A stretch of 64,000 bases of DNA from Acidobacteriota bacterium (GCA_013289715.1 JABCZJ010000005.1:212388-276387); one strand, 5' to 3'. Shown: positions 1 through 9,002, numbered from the stretch's first letter. The notes: generated by a model from the letters alone, not told the origin. A program made the numbers and translations.

Positions 1-393
1 ATCGTATTGCTCCACCATTGCAGAGGGGATGGTAACCAGGAGCGTCGGAGCTTTGGAAACGGCGGCGCCCGCTGCGGGCGCGGCGCCGGCTGGAGGAATC
101 GGCTGGAAATCGCGGAAGATCTCTATGGCGGGTGGCTGCTTGAGTTCGCGACCCTCGACGGATTCCTTGGGGAGCGTGAAGGTGAGGATCACGTCGTCGC
201 CTTGTTGGGTGGCCGCCAGATCGTTGACGGCGGTGGGTGTCGGAGCTTTGCGCTCGACCGGCTCGCCGGGAGCACCGCAGCCAGCGAGAAAAGCTGCGGA
301 AAGAAAAATGGAAAAGAGAAAATAGAAAATGGAGGTGCGCGAGGTTGGAATTGGCGAGCAGCGAGGCCGAAGGACCCCTTTTCGAATTTCCAT
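1..393 (-). CDS. Secreted lipoprotein, 5' part of gene (runs off the left edge)
   Basis: The reading frame is open from an ATG at 393 to the window edge. It encodes a basic N-terminus, a long hydrophobic stretch and a clear lipobox (LAGC) at about residues 36-39, so a lipid-anchored envelope protein is predicted. After the lipobox comes a Glu/Pro-rich linker and a beta-rich segment (VNDLAATQQGDDVILTF) that resembles the start of a fibronectin type III-like domain. The start lies 17 bases downstream of the hslU stop on the same strand, so it is probably the third gene of the hslVU operon. No good ribosome binding site is visible. Both the start region and the hydrophobic core fall in period-7 repeat DNA. 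The function is unknown and the C-terminus is not in the window. Confidence 0.7.
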   Translation of the reverse strand, partial: MEIRKGVLRPRCSPIPTSRTSIFYFLFSIFLSAAFLAGCGAPGEPVERKAPTPTAVNDLAATQQGDDVILTFTLPKESVEGRELKQPPAIEIFRDFQPIPPAGAAPAAGAAVSKAPTLLVTIPSAMVEQYD

Positions 394-411
394 TTTCTGT
401 TTTCTAATTTC
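377..411 (-). repeat. Degenerate heptamer array (GAAAnnn x5)
   Basis: On the minus strand five consecutive 7-base units begin with GAAA (GAAATTA, GAAAACA, GAAAATG, GAAATTC, GAAAAGG). They span the end of hslU and the start codon of the lipoprotein gene. A second period-7 tract (units such as CATTTTC, TATTTTC, TCTTTTC) lies at about 303-332 and codes for the hydrophobic core of the lipoprotein signal peptide. Confidence 0.6.
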
Positions 412-1844
412 TACAGGATGTAACGGCTCAGGTCCTGGTCTTTCACGATATTTGCGAGCTGCTTTTGCACGTAGGCGGCGTCTACTTTAAAGGACTTCTT
501 CTTCATTTCCGGGGCTTCGAAGGAAATATCCTCCAGCACTTTTTCCAAGATGGTGTGCAGGCGGCGCGCACCGATATTTTCGGTGTGCTCATTTACTTTG
601 GCAGCGAACTTCGCGATGGCGGCGATGGCGTCCTCGGTGAAGGTGAGTTTGAAAGGTTCGGTATCGAGCAGGGCGATGTACTGCTTGATGAGCGCGTTCT
701 TGGGTTCGGTGAGTATGCGGATGAAGTCCGCTTCGGTGAGCGAGGTAAGCTCGACGCGAATCGGGAAGCGGCCTTGCAGCTCGGGAATCAGGTCGGAGGG
801 CTTGGTGGTGTGAAACGCACCGGCAGCGATAAACAAAATGTGGTCGGTGCGCACCATGCCGTAGCGGGTGTTGACCGTGGTGCCTTCCACGATAGGCAGA
901 ATGTCGCGCTGCACGCCTTCGCGCGAAACGTCTGGACCGTGACCAGATTCGCGGCCGGCGATCTTGTCCACTTCGTCGATGAAGAGGATGCCCATCTGCT
1001 CGACGCGATCCACGGCGATGCGCGTGACCTGGTCCATATCAATCAGACGGTTTTCTTCTTCCTGAATGAGGTAGTCGAAGGCTTCGGCGACCGTCATTTT
1101 GCGTTTCTTTTTCTGTTGGCCGAACATGCCGGAGAGCATGTCTTTTACGTTGATGTCCATTTCCTCGACGCCCTGATTGGTGATGATTTCGAATGAGGGC
1201 ATCTGGCGTTCGCGGACTTCCACTTCCACCATGCGCTGATCGAGCTTGCCTTCACGCAACTGGGCGCGGAGTTTTTCGCGCGTGCGGGCTACCTGCTCGC
1301 GGCGCTGAATTTCGGTGGTGGGAGTCGTGTCCGACGCAATGGGCGAAGGCGGGAGGAGCAAATCGAGCAACCGATCTTCGGCGGATTGCTCGGCGCGCTC
1401 GGCGACTTCGTCGAGTTTTTCCTCGCGCACCATGTCGATGGAGGTTTCGACGAGGTCGCGGACCATGGATTCCACATCGCGACCGACGTAACCCACTTCG
1501 GTGTATTTGGAGGCTTCCACTTTGACAAAGGGACAACCCGCGAGGCGCGCCAGGCGCCGCGCAATTTCCGTCTTCCCCACACCCGTGGGACCGATCATTA
1601 GAATATTCTTGGGCAGAATATCTTCGGCCAGCTCGGGCGGAAGCTTCTGGCGGCGGACGCGGTTGCGCAGAGCGATGGCCACGGCTTTCTTGGCGAGATT
1701 CTGGCCGACGATGTATTTATCCAGCTCGACGACGATTTCGCGTGGCGTAAGCTCGTCGAACGACGGAAGCGGCTCCGGTTCGGGAGGCTGCGATTCGTTT
1801 CCGGATAGGTAGATGACCATGTCTTTCTCCGATTTCTCCGTCAT
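411..1844 (-). CDS. hslU: ATP-dependent protease ATPase subunit HslU (ClpY)
   Basis: HslU is the AAA+ unfoldase of the HslVU cytoplasmic protease; it unfolds substrates and threads them into the HslV chamber. The 477-residue protein has the Walker A motif GPTGVGKT, Walker B with the sequence [10 protein letters not shown], an intermediate (I) domain between them, a C-terminal AAA small domain with the GARRLHT sensor-2 region, and the typical C-terminus LSRYIL that docks into HslV. It is about 30 residues longer than E. coli HslU, mainly through a Pro/Glu-rich N-terminus and the I-domain. A second in-frame ATG at residue 9 could also be used. The start codon overlaps the hslV stop (ATGA), which indicates translational coupling. 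Confidence 0.97.
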   Translation of the reverse strand: MTEKSEKDMVIYLSGNESQPPEPEPLPSFDELTPREIVVELDKYIVGQNLAKKAVAIALRNRVRRQKLPPELAEDILPKNILMIGPTGVGKTEIARRLARLAGCPFVKVEASKYTEVGYVGRDVESMVRDLVETSIDMVREEKLDEVAERAEQSAEDRLLDLLLPPSPIASDTTPTTEIQRREQVARTREKLRAQLREGKLDQRMVEVEVRERQMPSFEIITNQGVEEMDINVKDMLSGMFGQQKKKRKMTVAEAFDYLIQEEENRLIDMDQVTRIAVDRVEQMGILFIDEVDKIAGRESGHGPDVSREGVQRDILPIVEGTTVNTRYGMVRTDHILFIAAGAFHTTKPSDLIPELQGRFPIRVELTSLTEADFIRILTEPKNALIKQYIALLDTEPFKLTFTEDAIAAIAKFAAKVNEHTENIGARRLHTILEKVLEDISFEAPEMKKKSFKVDAAYVQKQLANIVKDQDLSRYIL

Positions 1845-2392
1845 AGCTCTTCCACGCTGAAATTGTCATTGGTATAGATGCAGATTTCGCTGGCGATGCG
1901 CATGGCTTCGGCGGCGATATCCTTGGCGCTGAGCTTGGTGAACTTGGAAAGAGCACGCGCGGCGGCCAGGGCGTAAGAGCCGCCGGAGCCGATGGCGCAG
2001 ATGCCGTCGTCCGGCTCGATCACGTCGCCATTGCCAGAAAGCAGGAACGTGGACTTGGTGTCGGCGACGATGAGCAGCGCGTCCAGGTGGCGCAGAGAGC
2101 GGTCTGTGCGCCATTCCTTGGCGAGTTCGACGGCGGCGCGCGCGAGATTACCGTGGAATTCCTGCAATTTTCCTTCGAAGCGGCCGAACAGGGAGAGTGC
2201 GTCGGCGGTGCTGCCGGCGAAGCCTGCGATGATTTTGTCGTTGTAGATGCGGCGGGTTTTGCGCGCGCTGTGCTTGATCACACCGTCGCCCAAGGTGACC
2301 TGGCCGTCGGCGGTAAGGACGACTTTATTGTCTTTGCGCACGCACAGCACCGTGGTGCCGTGCATCTGTTCGCTTTTGTGCGTTATTGGCAT
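1841..2392 (-). CDS. hslV: ATP-dependent protease proteolytic subunit HslV (ClpQ)
   Basis: HslV is the N-terminal-threonine peptidase of the HslVU complex. The mature nucleophile is the Thr-Thr in [11 protein letters not shown]; the core has the family features [26 protein letters not shown] and [14 protein letters not shown]. The frame stays open far upstream, but family similarity begins at MPITHK (start 2392, 183 aa) or at the ATG at 2365 (174 aa). I chose 2392 because a perfect TATAAT at 2404-2399 would place the transcript start on that ATG. Processing before the first Thr would give the active enzyme from either start. Confidence 0.95.
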   Translation of the reverse strand: MPITHKSEQMHGTTVLCVRKDNKVVLTADGQVTLGDGVIKHSARKTRRIYNDKIIAGFAGSTADALSLFGRFEGKLQEFHGNLARAAVELAKEWRTDRSLRHLDALLIVADTKSTFLLSGNGDVIEPDDGICAIGSGGSYALAAARALSKFTKLSAKDIAAEAMRIASEICIYTNDNFSVEEL

Positions 2393-2398
2393 CCGACG

Positions 2399-2404
2399 AT
2401 TATA
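2399..2404 (-). promoter_or_regulatory. Perfect -10 box (TATAAT) of the hslVU promoter
   Basis: TATAAT on the minus strand ends 6 bases before the ATG at 2392, so initiation about 7 bases downstream would coincide with the start codon and give a leaderless mRNA. The -35 region is poor: only a GC-rich TGGCCC-like hexamer sits at the usual distance. Confidence 0.55.
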
Positions 2405-2515
2405 CCGCGCTCGTGCGGGAATGGGCCACTGGCGCGCTCTAGGATTTGTCCGTCGCTTGACGTTTCCACAACCTGCGCTCACTATTCCGAACTGCACTTC
2501 CAAGGAACTCATCGC

Positions 2516-3052
2516 ATGCCCGAAGGCAAAGGACTGCTGATCGTTTACACGGGCCCCGGCAAGGGCAAGACCACTTGTGCGCTGGGCACCGCTTTTCGCG
2601 CCGTCGGCCAGGGCCTGCGCGTGATGATGGTGCAGTTCATCAAGGGTTCGTGGCATTATGGCGAACTCGACGCCGCGAAAATGCTCGGCGACGATAAATT
2701 CGAAATTCGCCCCATGGGCCGAGGCTTCGTAAAAATCGGCGGCGCGGAAACCGATCCCGAAGACGTGAAAATGTGCGAAGACGCCTGGGAGTTCGGCCGC
2801 GCGCAGATTTACAGCGAAAAATACGACCTGGTAGTGCTCGATGAAATCAATTACGTGATCGGTTACAAGATGCTGGACGTCGAGCGCGTCGTGGACGCGC
2901 TCGACAAGCGCCCCGAACGCGTCCACGTAATCTGCACGGGCCGAAGCGCGCATCCCAAACTGATCGCAGCCGCCGACCTGGTAACCGAAATGCGCGAAGT
3001 AAAGCACCCCTACACGAAAGGCATCCTCGCGCAGCGCGGAATTGACTATTGA
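2516..3052 (+). CDS. cobO: Cob(I)yrinic acid a,c-diamide adenosyltransferase (CobO/BtuR/CobA type)
   Basis: This enzyme transfers the 5'-deoxyadenosyl group of ATP to cob(I)alamin or cob(I)yrinic acid a,c-diamide, in corrinoid synthesis or salvage. The 178-residue protein is family-sized. It starts with the characteristic P-loop (TGPGKGKTT at about residues 12-20), followed by the MMVQFIKG strand and a Walker B-like LVVLDEINY. The ATG at 2516 was chosen because similarity begins immediately after it and an AAGGAA sequence lies about 10 bases upstream; the open frame upstream is antisense to hslV. No other cobalamin gene and no obvious cobalamin riboswitch is nearby. The gene is divergent from hslV with a 123-base spacer. 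Confidence 0.93.
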   Translation: MPEGKGLLIVYTGPGKGKTTCALGTAFRAVGQGLRVMMVQFIKGSWHYGELDAAKMLGDDKFEIRPMGRGFVKIGGAETDPEDVKMCEDAWEFGRAQIYSEKYDLVVLDEINYVIGYKMLDVERVVDALDKRPERVHVICTGRSAHPKLIAAADLVTEMREVKHPYTKGILAQRGIDY

Positions 3053-3093
3053 TGCGAGCGACGCAGTGGCGCGGCAGCGACGGCCATTTTTTT

Positions 3094-3128
3094 AACGTTC
3101 AACTTTTAACTCTGAACTGTTAACTTCG
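3094..3128 (+). repeat. Degenerate heptamer array (AACnnnn x5) before accD
   Basis: Five back-to-back 7-base units all begin with AAC (AACGTTC, AACTTTT, AACTCTG, AACTGTT, AACTTCG). The array ends 32 bases before the accD start codon. Confidence 0.7.
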
Positions 3129-3160
3129 TAAAGGGCCCTTGAGCCCAAAAACCCCGACCC

Positions 3161-4012
3161 ATGGCCTGGTTCAAGCGCGAAAAAAAACCGATCGAAAATC
3201 CCACGCCGGCCGAAGAACGCCGCGTCCACACCGAAGGCATGTGGACGAAGTGCAACTCCTGCCGCGCCATCATCTGGAAAAAAGATCTCGAAGCGAATTG
3301 GGAAGTCTGCACCAAGTGCGACCACCATTTCCGTCTCAGTTCGCGCCGCCGCCTGGAAATGCTGCTCGACGAGGAGCCCTGGATCGAACTCGACGCCGAC
3401 CTCGCCTCGAGCGACCCGCTGCAATTCACCGACACCAGGCCCTACGCGCAGCGCCTGAAGGAAGCGCAGCGCAAACTCAACATGAAAGACGCGATCATCA
3501 CCGCCGCAGGCCGCCTGAACGGGCGCCCCGTCGTCTGCTGCGCGATGGAATTCGGATTTATCGGCGGCTCGATGGGCGCGGTGGTCGGTGAAAAAGTAGC
3601 GCGCGCGATCGACCGCTCACTCCAGCAGAAAGAACCGCTCATCGTGGTCTCCTGCTCCGGCGGCGCACGCATGATGGAAGGCGTGGTCAGCCTCATGCAG
3701 CTCGCGAAGGTTTCCGCCGCGCTCGGGCGCCTCGACGAAGCGAAGCTCCCTTTCATTTCCATACTCACCGACCCCACCACCGGCGGCGTCACCGCCAGCT
3801 ACGCGATGCTCGGCGATCTGAATATTGCTGAGCCGGGCGCGCTGATCGGTTTTGCCGGCCCACGCGTGATCGAACAAACCATCCGCCAGAAATTGCCCGA
3901 AGGATTTCAGACCGCCGAGTTCCTCCTCGAGCACGGCTTCCTCGACGCCGTTGTCCCGCGCAAGGAAATGAAGCCTTACATCAGCCAAGCCCTCGACTTC
4001 TTCGTCGGCTAA
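3161..4012 (+). CDS. accD: Acetyl-CoA carboxylase carboxyltransferase subunit beta
   Basis: AccD pairs with AccA to transfer the carboxyl group from carboxybiotin to acetyl-CoA, giving malonyl-CoA for fatty acid synthesis. The 283-residue protein has the N-terminal C4 zinc ribbon (CNSC at about residues 28-31, CTKC at about 47-50) and the crotonase-like fold with GSMGAVVGEK, the SCSGGARMMEG oxyanion-hole segment and the GGVTASYAMLGD segment. This is the normal length and domain order. It is followed by folC after only 4 bases, a common accD-folC operon. The ribosome binding site is weak. Confidence 0.97.
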   Translation: MAWFKREKKPIENPTPAEERRVHTEGMWTKCNSCRAIIWKKDLEANWEVCTKCDHHFRLSSRRRLEMLLDEEPWIELDADLASSDPLQFTDTRPYAQRLKEAQRKLNMKDAIITAAGRLNGRPVVCCAMEFGFIGGSMGAVVGEKVARAIDRSLQQKEPLIVVSCSGGARMMEGVVSLMQLAKVSAALGRLDEAKLPFISILTDPTTGGVTASYAMLGDLNIAEPGALIGFAGPRVIEQTIRQKLPEGFQTAEFLLEHGFLDAVVPRKEMKPYISQALDFFVG

Positions 4013-4016
4013 TCCC

Positions 4017-5393
4017 ATGACGTACGAAGAATCCGTACGCGCACTGCTTTCCTTGGGCCGGGAACTCGCCGCTCCGCAACAAGCTCGCGTCCAGAAATTC
4101 GGTCTCGCGAATATTACGATTCTCGCGGAAGCTCTTGGCCAGCCTCAGCGCTCCTCCCCCTGCGCGCACATCGCGGGGACGAACGGCAAAGGCTCTACGG
4201 CCGCGATGCTGGAATCCATCCTGCGCGCCGCTGGGCTGCGCACGGGTCTGTATACCTCGCCGCACCTCGAACGCATCAACGAACGCATCCGCATCAACGG
4301 CGAAAATATTTCGGACCAGCAATTTGCCGCGGCCTGGTCCCGCGTTCACGCTTCCGTCGAATCGCTGATGGCATCGGGAAAACTCACGGCACACCCCACT
4401 TTCTTCGAGTGCGTCACGGCCATTGCTTTTCTTGCCTTCGCCGAGCACCAGGTGGATTTCGCCATCTACGAAGTGGGCTTGGGCGGGCGCCTCGATGCCA
4501 CCAACATTGTCGATCCGGAAGTCGCCATCATTACTCCCATTGATTTCGATCACGAAAACTTTCTCGGCCATTCCATCGAGGAAATCGCCGCGGAAAAGGC
4601 CGGCATCATCAAAACCGGCGCGTGGGTGGTCAGCGCCAGCGAACGGTCGGAAGCTCGCGCGGTGATTGCCCGGCGCTGCGCCGAAATGGACGCGCGCCTG
4701 GTGGAAGTGGACGCGACAGCGCGCGCAGAAGACGTGCAAACCTCCGACGGCCTGTATCGCGCTGTGGCGGAGTTCGCACACTCGCGCAAACAACTCACCC
4801 TCGCTCCTTCGTTGCCCGGGCGCTTCCAGATTCGCAATGCGCTCACCGCCGCCATTGCAGCACGTCTCCTCGCGGAACGCGGATTCCCACTGCCCGACGC
4901 CGCCATCGAACGCGGCATCGCCGCCGCAAATTGGCCCGGCCGCCTGGAACGGCTCGCCACTCACCCCGATCTTTACCTGGACGGCGCGCACAATCCCGCC
5001 GGCGCCCGTGAACTGCTGAAATTCTGGAAAGAAAATTACGCCGGTCGCCGCATCATCCTCGTCTACGGAGCGATGCGCGATAAAGCGGTAGATGAGATCT
5101 CCGGCCTGCTTTTCCCTCACACAGCCGCCGTCATCCTTACGGAACCACGCCAGCCACGCGCCATTTCCGCGCCGCTGCTCGCTGAAATGACCAGCCACGA
5201 CGCGAAAGAAACCATCATCGCCCGTGATCCCGGCAAAGCCATCGAAGCTGCCCTGGAACTGGCTGGCCCGCAAGACGCCGTGTTCGCGACCGGCTCGCTA
5301 TACCTCGTGGGCGAATTGCGCGCCTACTGGGCCAAACGCGCGGCGAAGCAAAGCTCTGTCGCCGGCCGGAATTTGTCCTCCGGAAGTTCGTAG
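4017..5393 (+). CDS. folC: Bifunctional folylpolyglutamate synthase / dihydrofolate synthase
   Basis: FolC adds L-glutamate to dihydropteroate and extends the polyglutamate tail of folates, using ATP. The 458-residue protein contains the Mur-ligase-type P-loop AGTNGKGST (about residues 53-61), the YTSPHLERINERI substrate segment, the VGLGGRLDATN motif and the C-terminal ligase domain with LDGAHNPAG. It is translationally close to accD. The last dozen residues and the TAG stop lie in the first unit of a 20-bp repeat array, so the native C-terminus may have been replaced by repeat-encoded residues. Confidence 0.96.
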   Translation: MTYEESVRALLSLGRELAAPQQARVQKFGLANITILAEALGQPQRSSPCAHIAGTNGKGSTAAMLESILRAAGLRTGLYTSPHLERINERIRINGENISDQQFAAAWSRVHASVESLMASGKLTAHPTFFECVTAIAFLAFAEHQVDFAIYEVGLGGRLDATNIVDPEVAIITPIDFDHENFLGHSIEEIAAEKAGIIKTGAWVVSASERSEARAVIARRCAEMDARLVEVDATARAEDVQTSDGLYRAVAEFAHSRKQLTLAPSLPGRFQIRNALTAAIAARLLAERGFPLPDAAIERGIAAANWPGRLERLATHPDLYLDGAHNPAGARELLKFWKENYAGRRIILVYGAMRDKAVDEISGLLFPHTAAVILTEPRQPRAISAPLLAEMTSHDAKETIIARDPGKAIEAALELAGPQDAVFATGSLYLVGELRAYWAKRAAKQSSVAGRNLSSGSS

Positions 5394-5433
5394 TTTTCTC
5401 CCGAAGTTCGTAGTTTCCTCCAGCAATCCGTAG
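5374..5433 (+). repeat. Three imperfect 20-bp tandem units at the folC 3' end
   Basis: Three successive units of about 20 bases end in GTAG at 5393, 5413 and 5433. The first two share GAAGTTCGTAG exactly and the third is degenerate (CAATCCGTAG). The TAG of unit 1 is the folC stop codon. The rest of the spacer to 5685 shows no further gene. Confidence 0.6.
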
Positions 5434-5685
5434 CGCGCTTCTTCAAATTGCAGAATCGCCGCAGTTGCGGGTCACGTTCTCCCAAGAACGTGCAAAGTTG
5501 CCAATTACGAACACGCCGCGCGTCCCATCCACGAACACAGTTTCCCACCTGCGCACGGCTGAAATATTGTTTCTAAGAAATAAAACTTTTTGTGAACAAC
5601 TCGCCCGTTTTCTTCGTTTATCTAGCAGTTGTCACGAAGCAAAACGGCGCCTCGTACGTCTAAGAAAATCAAGCCGGAGGGCCCT

Positions 5686-6249
5686 ATGAAGCAGGATGCG
5701 AGAAGGCAAAAATTGGAATCTTTCGGTCGTGCGCCGGCCCTGTTGTCCGCCGCGCTCCGCCAATTTCCCAAGAAAATGTGGATCTATAAACCCGCGAACG
5801 AGCGCTGGAGCATCCACGAAATCATCCTGCATCTCGCCGACAGTGAAGCCAGCGCCTATGTGCGCTGCCGTGCCTACATCGCCGAACCGGCCGCCAGCCA
5901 AGTGGCAAAATTCAGCGCCTCGCGCTGGGCTGGTTCGCTCGGCTATTTTCACCAGAGCACGCGCGAAGCCCTCGAAATTATTCGCCGCCTCAGGAAAATG
6001 ACGTATCAATTGCTGATCGCCCTGCCCGAGGAAGTTTGGGACAGCACCGTCACCCATCCGCGTGACGGCGCCATCAGCCTCGATCGCTGGGTGGACCTGC
6101 AGGAACGCCACATCCCTCACCACATCGAACAAATGCGCCAGAACTACGAGACCTGGCTCAAGACGCATCCTCCCAGACGCCGCCCTTCGTCCCTGCGCGC
6201 AACGGGAATTTCGTCCAGCCTGATCTCGATGTCAGCAGGAATCTGCTAG
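5686..6249 (+). CDS. DinB-like (DinB_2) four-helix protein
   Basis: The 187-residue product resembles the DinB/YfiT superfamily of metal-binding four-helix-bundle proteins, many of which act as thiol-dependent transferases. Family signatures are the RWSIHEIILHLADSE helix with its first metal-ligand His and the late RHIPHHIEQM helix with further His residues. The ATG at 5686 is preceded by GGAGG at 5677-5681, which decides this start over an upstream in-frame ATG at 5629. The Arg-rich last 20 residues are not conserved-looking. The substrate cannot be inferred. The upstream spacer is AT-rich and probably carries the promoter. Confidence 0.75.
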   Translation: MKQDARRQKLESFGRAPALLSAALRQFPKKMWIYKPANERWSIHEIILHLADSEASAYVRCRAYIAEPAASQVAKFSASRWAGSLGYFHQSTREALEIIRRLRKMTYQLLIALPEEVWDSTVTHPRDGAISLDRWVDLQERHIPHHIEQMRQNYETWLKTHPPRRRPSSLRATGISSSLISMSAGIC

Positions 6250-6527
6250 CAACGCGAAGCAGCACCGCGCATCGCGCAGAGTGGATTCACGCCATCCGTG
6301 GCGCTCACCGGTTCGATCGAGCGCGCTACGCCGTTTCCTGCGGACAGTGCCCTAATCACTCAAACACAAGACCCTCGGCACGAAATACTCAATCGCCCCG
6401 CTCGGCAATCCGTCGCCACTGCTCGGCCGTCCTAGCCCTTGCCCCTGCCCGGCCAAAGCGAGAGAATGACTCACGCTGTGGTGCTCGTTCCTTAGCTGTG
6501 CCCAGCCTGAAACGGGGGAGGATAGCC

Positions 6528-6740
6528 GTGGCGGAAAACCAGATACCCGAACAGAAGAATAACTTGATCATCCGCGTGCCGTTGTCGTCCGATGGCTACG
6601 TCTCGATTTATTTCTCGAGCAATGATGGCCGCCCGATGAGCGAGCGCGAGTGGTGGCATCTGAAACAAGTTATCGAACTTGCGAGCAAGGCCTTTGTGAA
6701 GCCGGAAGAGCGCGCCCAAGCCGCCGCAGCCGGCGCATAA
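6528..6740 (+). CDS. Small conserved-looking protein of unknown function, 70 aa
   Basis: A GTG start at 6528 follows a strong GGGGGAGG sequence (6514-6521) with 6-base spacing. The product has a beta-strand-rich N-terminal half (NNLIIRVPLSSDGYVSIYF) and a C-terminal amphipathic helix with two adjacent Trp residues. There is no signal peptide or membrane segment. An in-frame GTG 10 codons upstream is less likely. It lies about 90 bases before the bacilliredoxin gene and could share its transcript. I do not recognise the family. Confidence 0.6.
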   Translation: MAENQIPEQKNNLIIRVPLSSDGYVSIYFSSNDGRPMSEREWWHLKQVIELASKAFVKPEERAQAAAAGA

Positions 6741-6832
6741 AAGCGCAGCTTCAAATTGCGAGCAGGAAAGCAGTGTGGCGAAGGTCCGCTCGCTTGAGGG
6801 TCAAACGGCCCCAAATCAGCCAAGGAGTTGCG

Positions 6833-7273
6833 ATGCACCCTGAAGAACTGCTTCGCGGAATGCGCGAAGAATTGACCAGTATCGGTTTTCACGAACTGCG
6901 CACGGCGAAGGACGTTGATGCGGCCCTGCAACAGGAGAAGCGCACTGTGCTCGTGGTAGTGAATTCGGTCTGCGGATGCGCCGCAGGCCGCGCTCGCCCC
7001 GCGGTGGCCATGGCCCTGACGCACCAGGCGCGCCCGGAAATTCTCGCCACCGTTTTCGCCGGCCAGGACCGCGAAGCCACCGAACAAGCCCGCAGTTACT
7101 TCACAGGCTACGCCCCGTCGTCCCCTTGCATCGCCTTGCTGCGCGACGGCAAAGTCGCCTTCATGCTGGAAAGGCACGCCATCGAAGGCCGCGACCCGCA
7201 CGCCATCGCAGCAGATCTCACCCGCGCCTTCGACCGCTTTTGCACACCGGCCGCGGGACGCGTAACTCAGTAG
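6833..7273 (+). CDS. Bacilliredoxin (BrxA/BrxB, YphP/YqiW family)
   Basis: Bacilliredoxins remove bacillithiol from mixed disulfides on proteins after oxidative stress. The 146-residue protein has the family thioredoxin-like fold with the diagnostic active site VNSVCGCAAGRARPA (CGC motif at about residues 48-50), then the FAGQDREATEQAR helix and the SPCIALLRDG strand. The start at 6833 is set by AAGGAG at 6822-6827. The family is best known from Firmicutes but occurs in other phyla that make bacillithiol or related thiols. The Cys in SPC after the TGYAPSS turn is also typical of the family. Confidence 0.92.
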   Translation: MHPEELLRGMREELTSIGFHELRTAKDVDAALQQEKRTVLVVVNSVCGCAAGRARPAVAMALTHQARPEILATVFAGQDREATEQARSYFTGYAPSSPCIALLRDGKVAFMLERHAIEGRDPHAIAADLTRAFDRFCTPAAGRVTQ

Positions 7274-7478
7274 CTGGATCGCGCTGGAAAGGCGCCCGCG
7301 AGAATAGCTCACAAGCCGCAGCGCCGGGTTTACAAATTCTCCCGCCGGATCCACCAGTAAACTCCAGTGCCGTGCCCCATCCGTGTGATCGGACGTTTAC
7401 CAGAACGCACTACGGCGAGCGGCTGGTGTGTCACCGGTGCCGAGATCAGGCTACCCTTTGGTCTTGGGAGCAGAGGTC

Positions 7479-8153
7479 ATGATTTGCACCGCGTGCGGAG
7501 CAAAGACCGCCGAGGGAAAATCATTTTGCAGTTCCTGCGGCCGGCCGCTGGTAGGTTTTTCCCTAGGCCGCATCGCCGCGCAATCTCCCGCGCCCGATTT
7601 TTCGCCTCCGACTTCTCTGGCAGAATCTTCCGCGCCCCATTCGTCCGCACAATACGCCGGCTTCTGGCTCCGCGTACCCGCGACAATCATCGACTTGATC
7701 ATCCTCGCGATCCCCCTCGCCATGGCCGTTTCTTATCTGTCCGTAGCGATGGGCAGCTGGCGCGCTTTCTTAAGCCTCCATCCGGGGCAATCGCCGGAAG
7801 AGATTGTCGCAGCCTTCGGCAGGACGTACCTGTTCACGATTCTTTGCTTCTTCATCGTCAGCGGCTGGCTCTATTTCGCGCTGTTTGAAAGTTCGCGCTG
7901 GCAAGCTACGCTCGGCAAAAAATTCATGGGCCTGCGTGTGGCCGACCTCGGCGGCAATCGCGTAACGTTCGGGCGTGCCAGCGGCCGCTTCTTCGGAGGC
8001 CGCCTCCTTGCCCATGTTCCCTTCATCGGCTCCCTCTATATTGCGGTTGATTGCATCTGCGCCGGACTAACTTCCCGCAAGCAGGCCCTGCACGACATGT
8101 TTTCCGGCTGCCTGGTCCTCCGCAGGAACGAGGGCCTGCTATATCGCAAGTAG
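7479..8153 (+). CDS. Zinc-ribbon plus RDD domain membrane protein
   Basis: The 224-residue protein begins with a double-zinc-ribbon-like CxxC...CxxC module (CTAC at residues 3-6, CSSC at about 17-20), followed by a Ser/Pro linker and an RDD domain. The RDD part has the usual three hydrophobic segments: YAGFWLRVPATIIDLIIL, then YLFTILCFFIVSGWLYFAL, then the segment near VPFIGSLYIAVDCICAG. It also has the Arg/Asp residues that name the family and the LGKKFMGLRV motif. RDD proteins have been linked to ion exchange or to housing other factors in the membrane; the role here is unknown. The start is the ATG beginning MICTACG. Confidence 0.85.
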   Translation: MICTACGAKTAEGKSFCSSCGRPLVGFSLGRIAAQSPAPDFSPPTSLAESSAPHSSAQYAGFWLRVPATIIDLIILAIPLAMAVSYLSVAMGSWRAFLSLHPGQSPEEIVAAFGRTYLFTILCFFIVSGWLYFALFESSRWQATLGKKFMGLRVADLGGNRVTFGRASGRFFGGRLLAHVPFIGSLYIAVDCICAGLTSRKQALHDMFSGCLVLRRNEGLLYRK

Positions 8154-8243
8154 CTGGCCGCGAAAGTTCTCCCGCGAAATGCGTTTGCCGCTAACAGAAC
8201 ACAAGATTGCCGTGCCCGCCGCGCAATGGTAGGATGACACTTC

Positions 8244-9002
8244 ATGAGCCCGGCGCCAGCCCCGAAAATTCGCGTAGGCATCCCCTATCGCACTAGAAAA
8301 GAAGAACTTAGCAACAAACGGGACGCCTACGACAAATACGTTGCAGCCGTCGCAGCCCACGCCGCCGAACCCGTTGAAATCTCGCTCGGCCTCTCTGCTT
8401 CGGAATTGCAGCAACTGGCGCAAACGCTCGACGCAGTAATCCTTCCCGGCAGCCCCGCGGACATCGAGCCTGCGCTCTTCAACGCCACCCGCCATCCGAA
8501 AACCGCCGAATCCGACGCCGACCGCGAGCGCACCGACTTCGCGCTCCTCGGCCACGCCGTCACCGAACACAAGCCCGTCCTTGCCATCTGTTACGGCGTG
8601 CAAAGCTTGAACGTCTTCCTGGGCGGCGCCCTGGTGCAGGACATTCCCAGCGCGATCCACACTAAAATCCAGCATGCATGGACCGGCCACGAAGGTCCCG
8701 AGCCGCATCACGACGTCACTCTGGACGCCGGTTCCCGCCTGGCGCAGCTGGCCGGCGCGACGAAAGCCCGCGTCAACAGCTCGCATCACCAATCCGTGCT
8801 GCAACCGGGCAATAATCTTCGCGTGGTAGCGCACGCGCCCGATGGCGTGATCGAAGCAATCGAATGGACCGGCGATGCCAACTGGATCGTAGGCGTGCAG
8901 TGGCATCCCGAACGCATGGTCCGATCGGAGGAGCTGTCGCAGTCATTGTTTCGCGAACTGGCCGCTGCAGCCGCCGCGCGCAAAGCGCCAGTGCATTCCT
9001 AG
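8244..9002 (+). CDS. Class-I glutamine amidotransferase-like peptidase C26 (PuuD-type)
   Basis: This is a gamma-glutamyl-gamma-aminobutyrate hydrolase-like protein of 252 residues. The nucleophile lies in ICYGVQSLN (Cys at about residue 117), and the catalytic His-Glu in GVQWHPE near the C-terminus. The oxyanion/substrate strand ILPGSPADIEP and the SSHHQSV motif match the C26 family. Such enzymes hydrolyse gamma-glutamyl amides in polyamine (putrescine) degradation, but no puu genes are adjacent, so the substrate is open. The gene stands alone between the RDD gene and the SDR gene. Confidence 0.88.
   Translation: MSPAPAPKIRVGIPYRTRKEELSNKRDAYDKYVAAVAAHAAEPVEISLGLSASELQQLAQTLDAVILPGSPADIEPALFNATRHPKTAESDADRERTDFALLGHAVTEHKPVLAICYGVQSLNVFLGGALVQDIPSAIHTKIQHAWTGHEGPEPHHDVTLDAGSRLAQLAGATKARVNSSHHQSVLQPGNNLRVVAHAPDGVIEAIEWTGDANWIVGVQWHPERMVRSEELSQSLFRELAAAAAARKAPVHS

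Noticed and set aside
465..1196. Long plus-strand ORF of 243 codons inside hslU
   Set aside because: It is antisense to a certain gene, has a His/Phe/Val-biased composition typical of GC-driven shadow frames, and shows no domain. Many similar shadows across the window were left out for the same reason.
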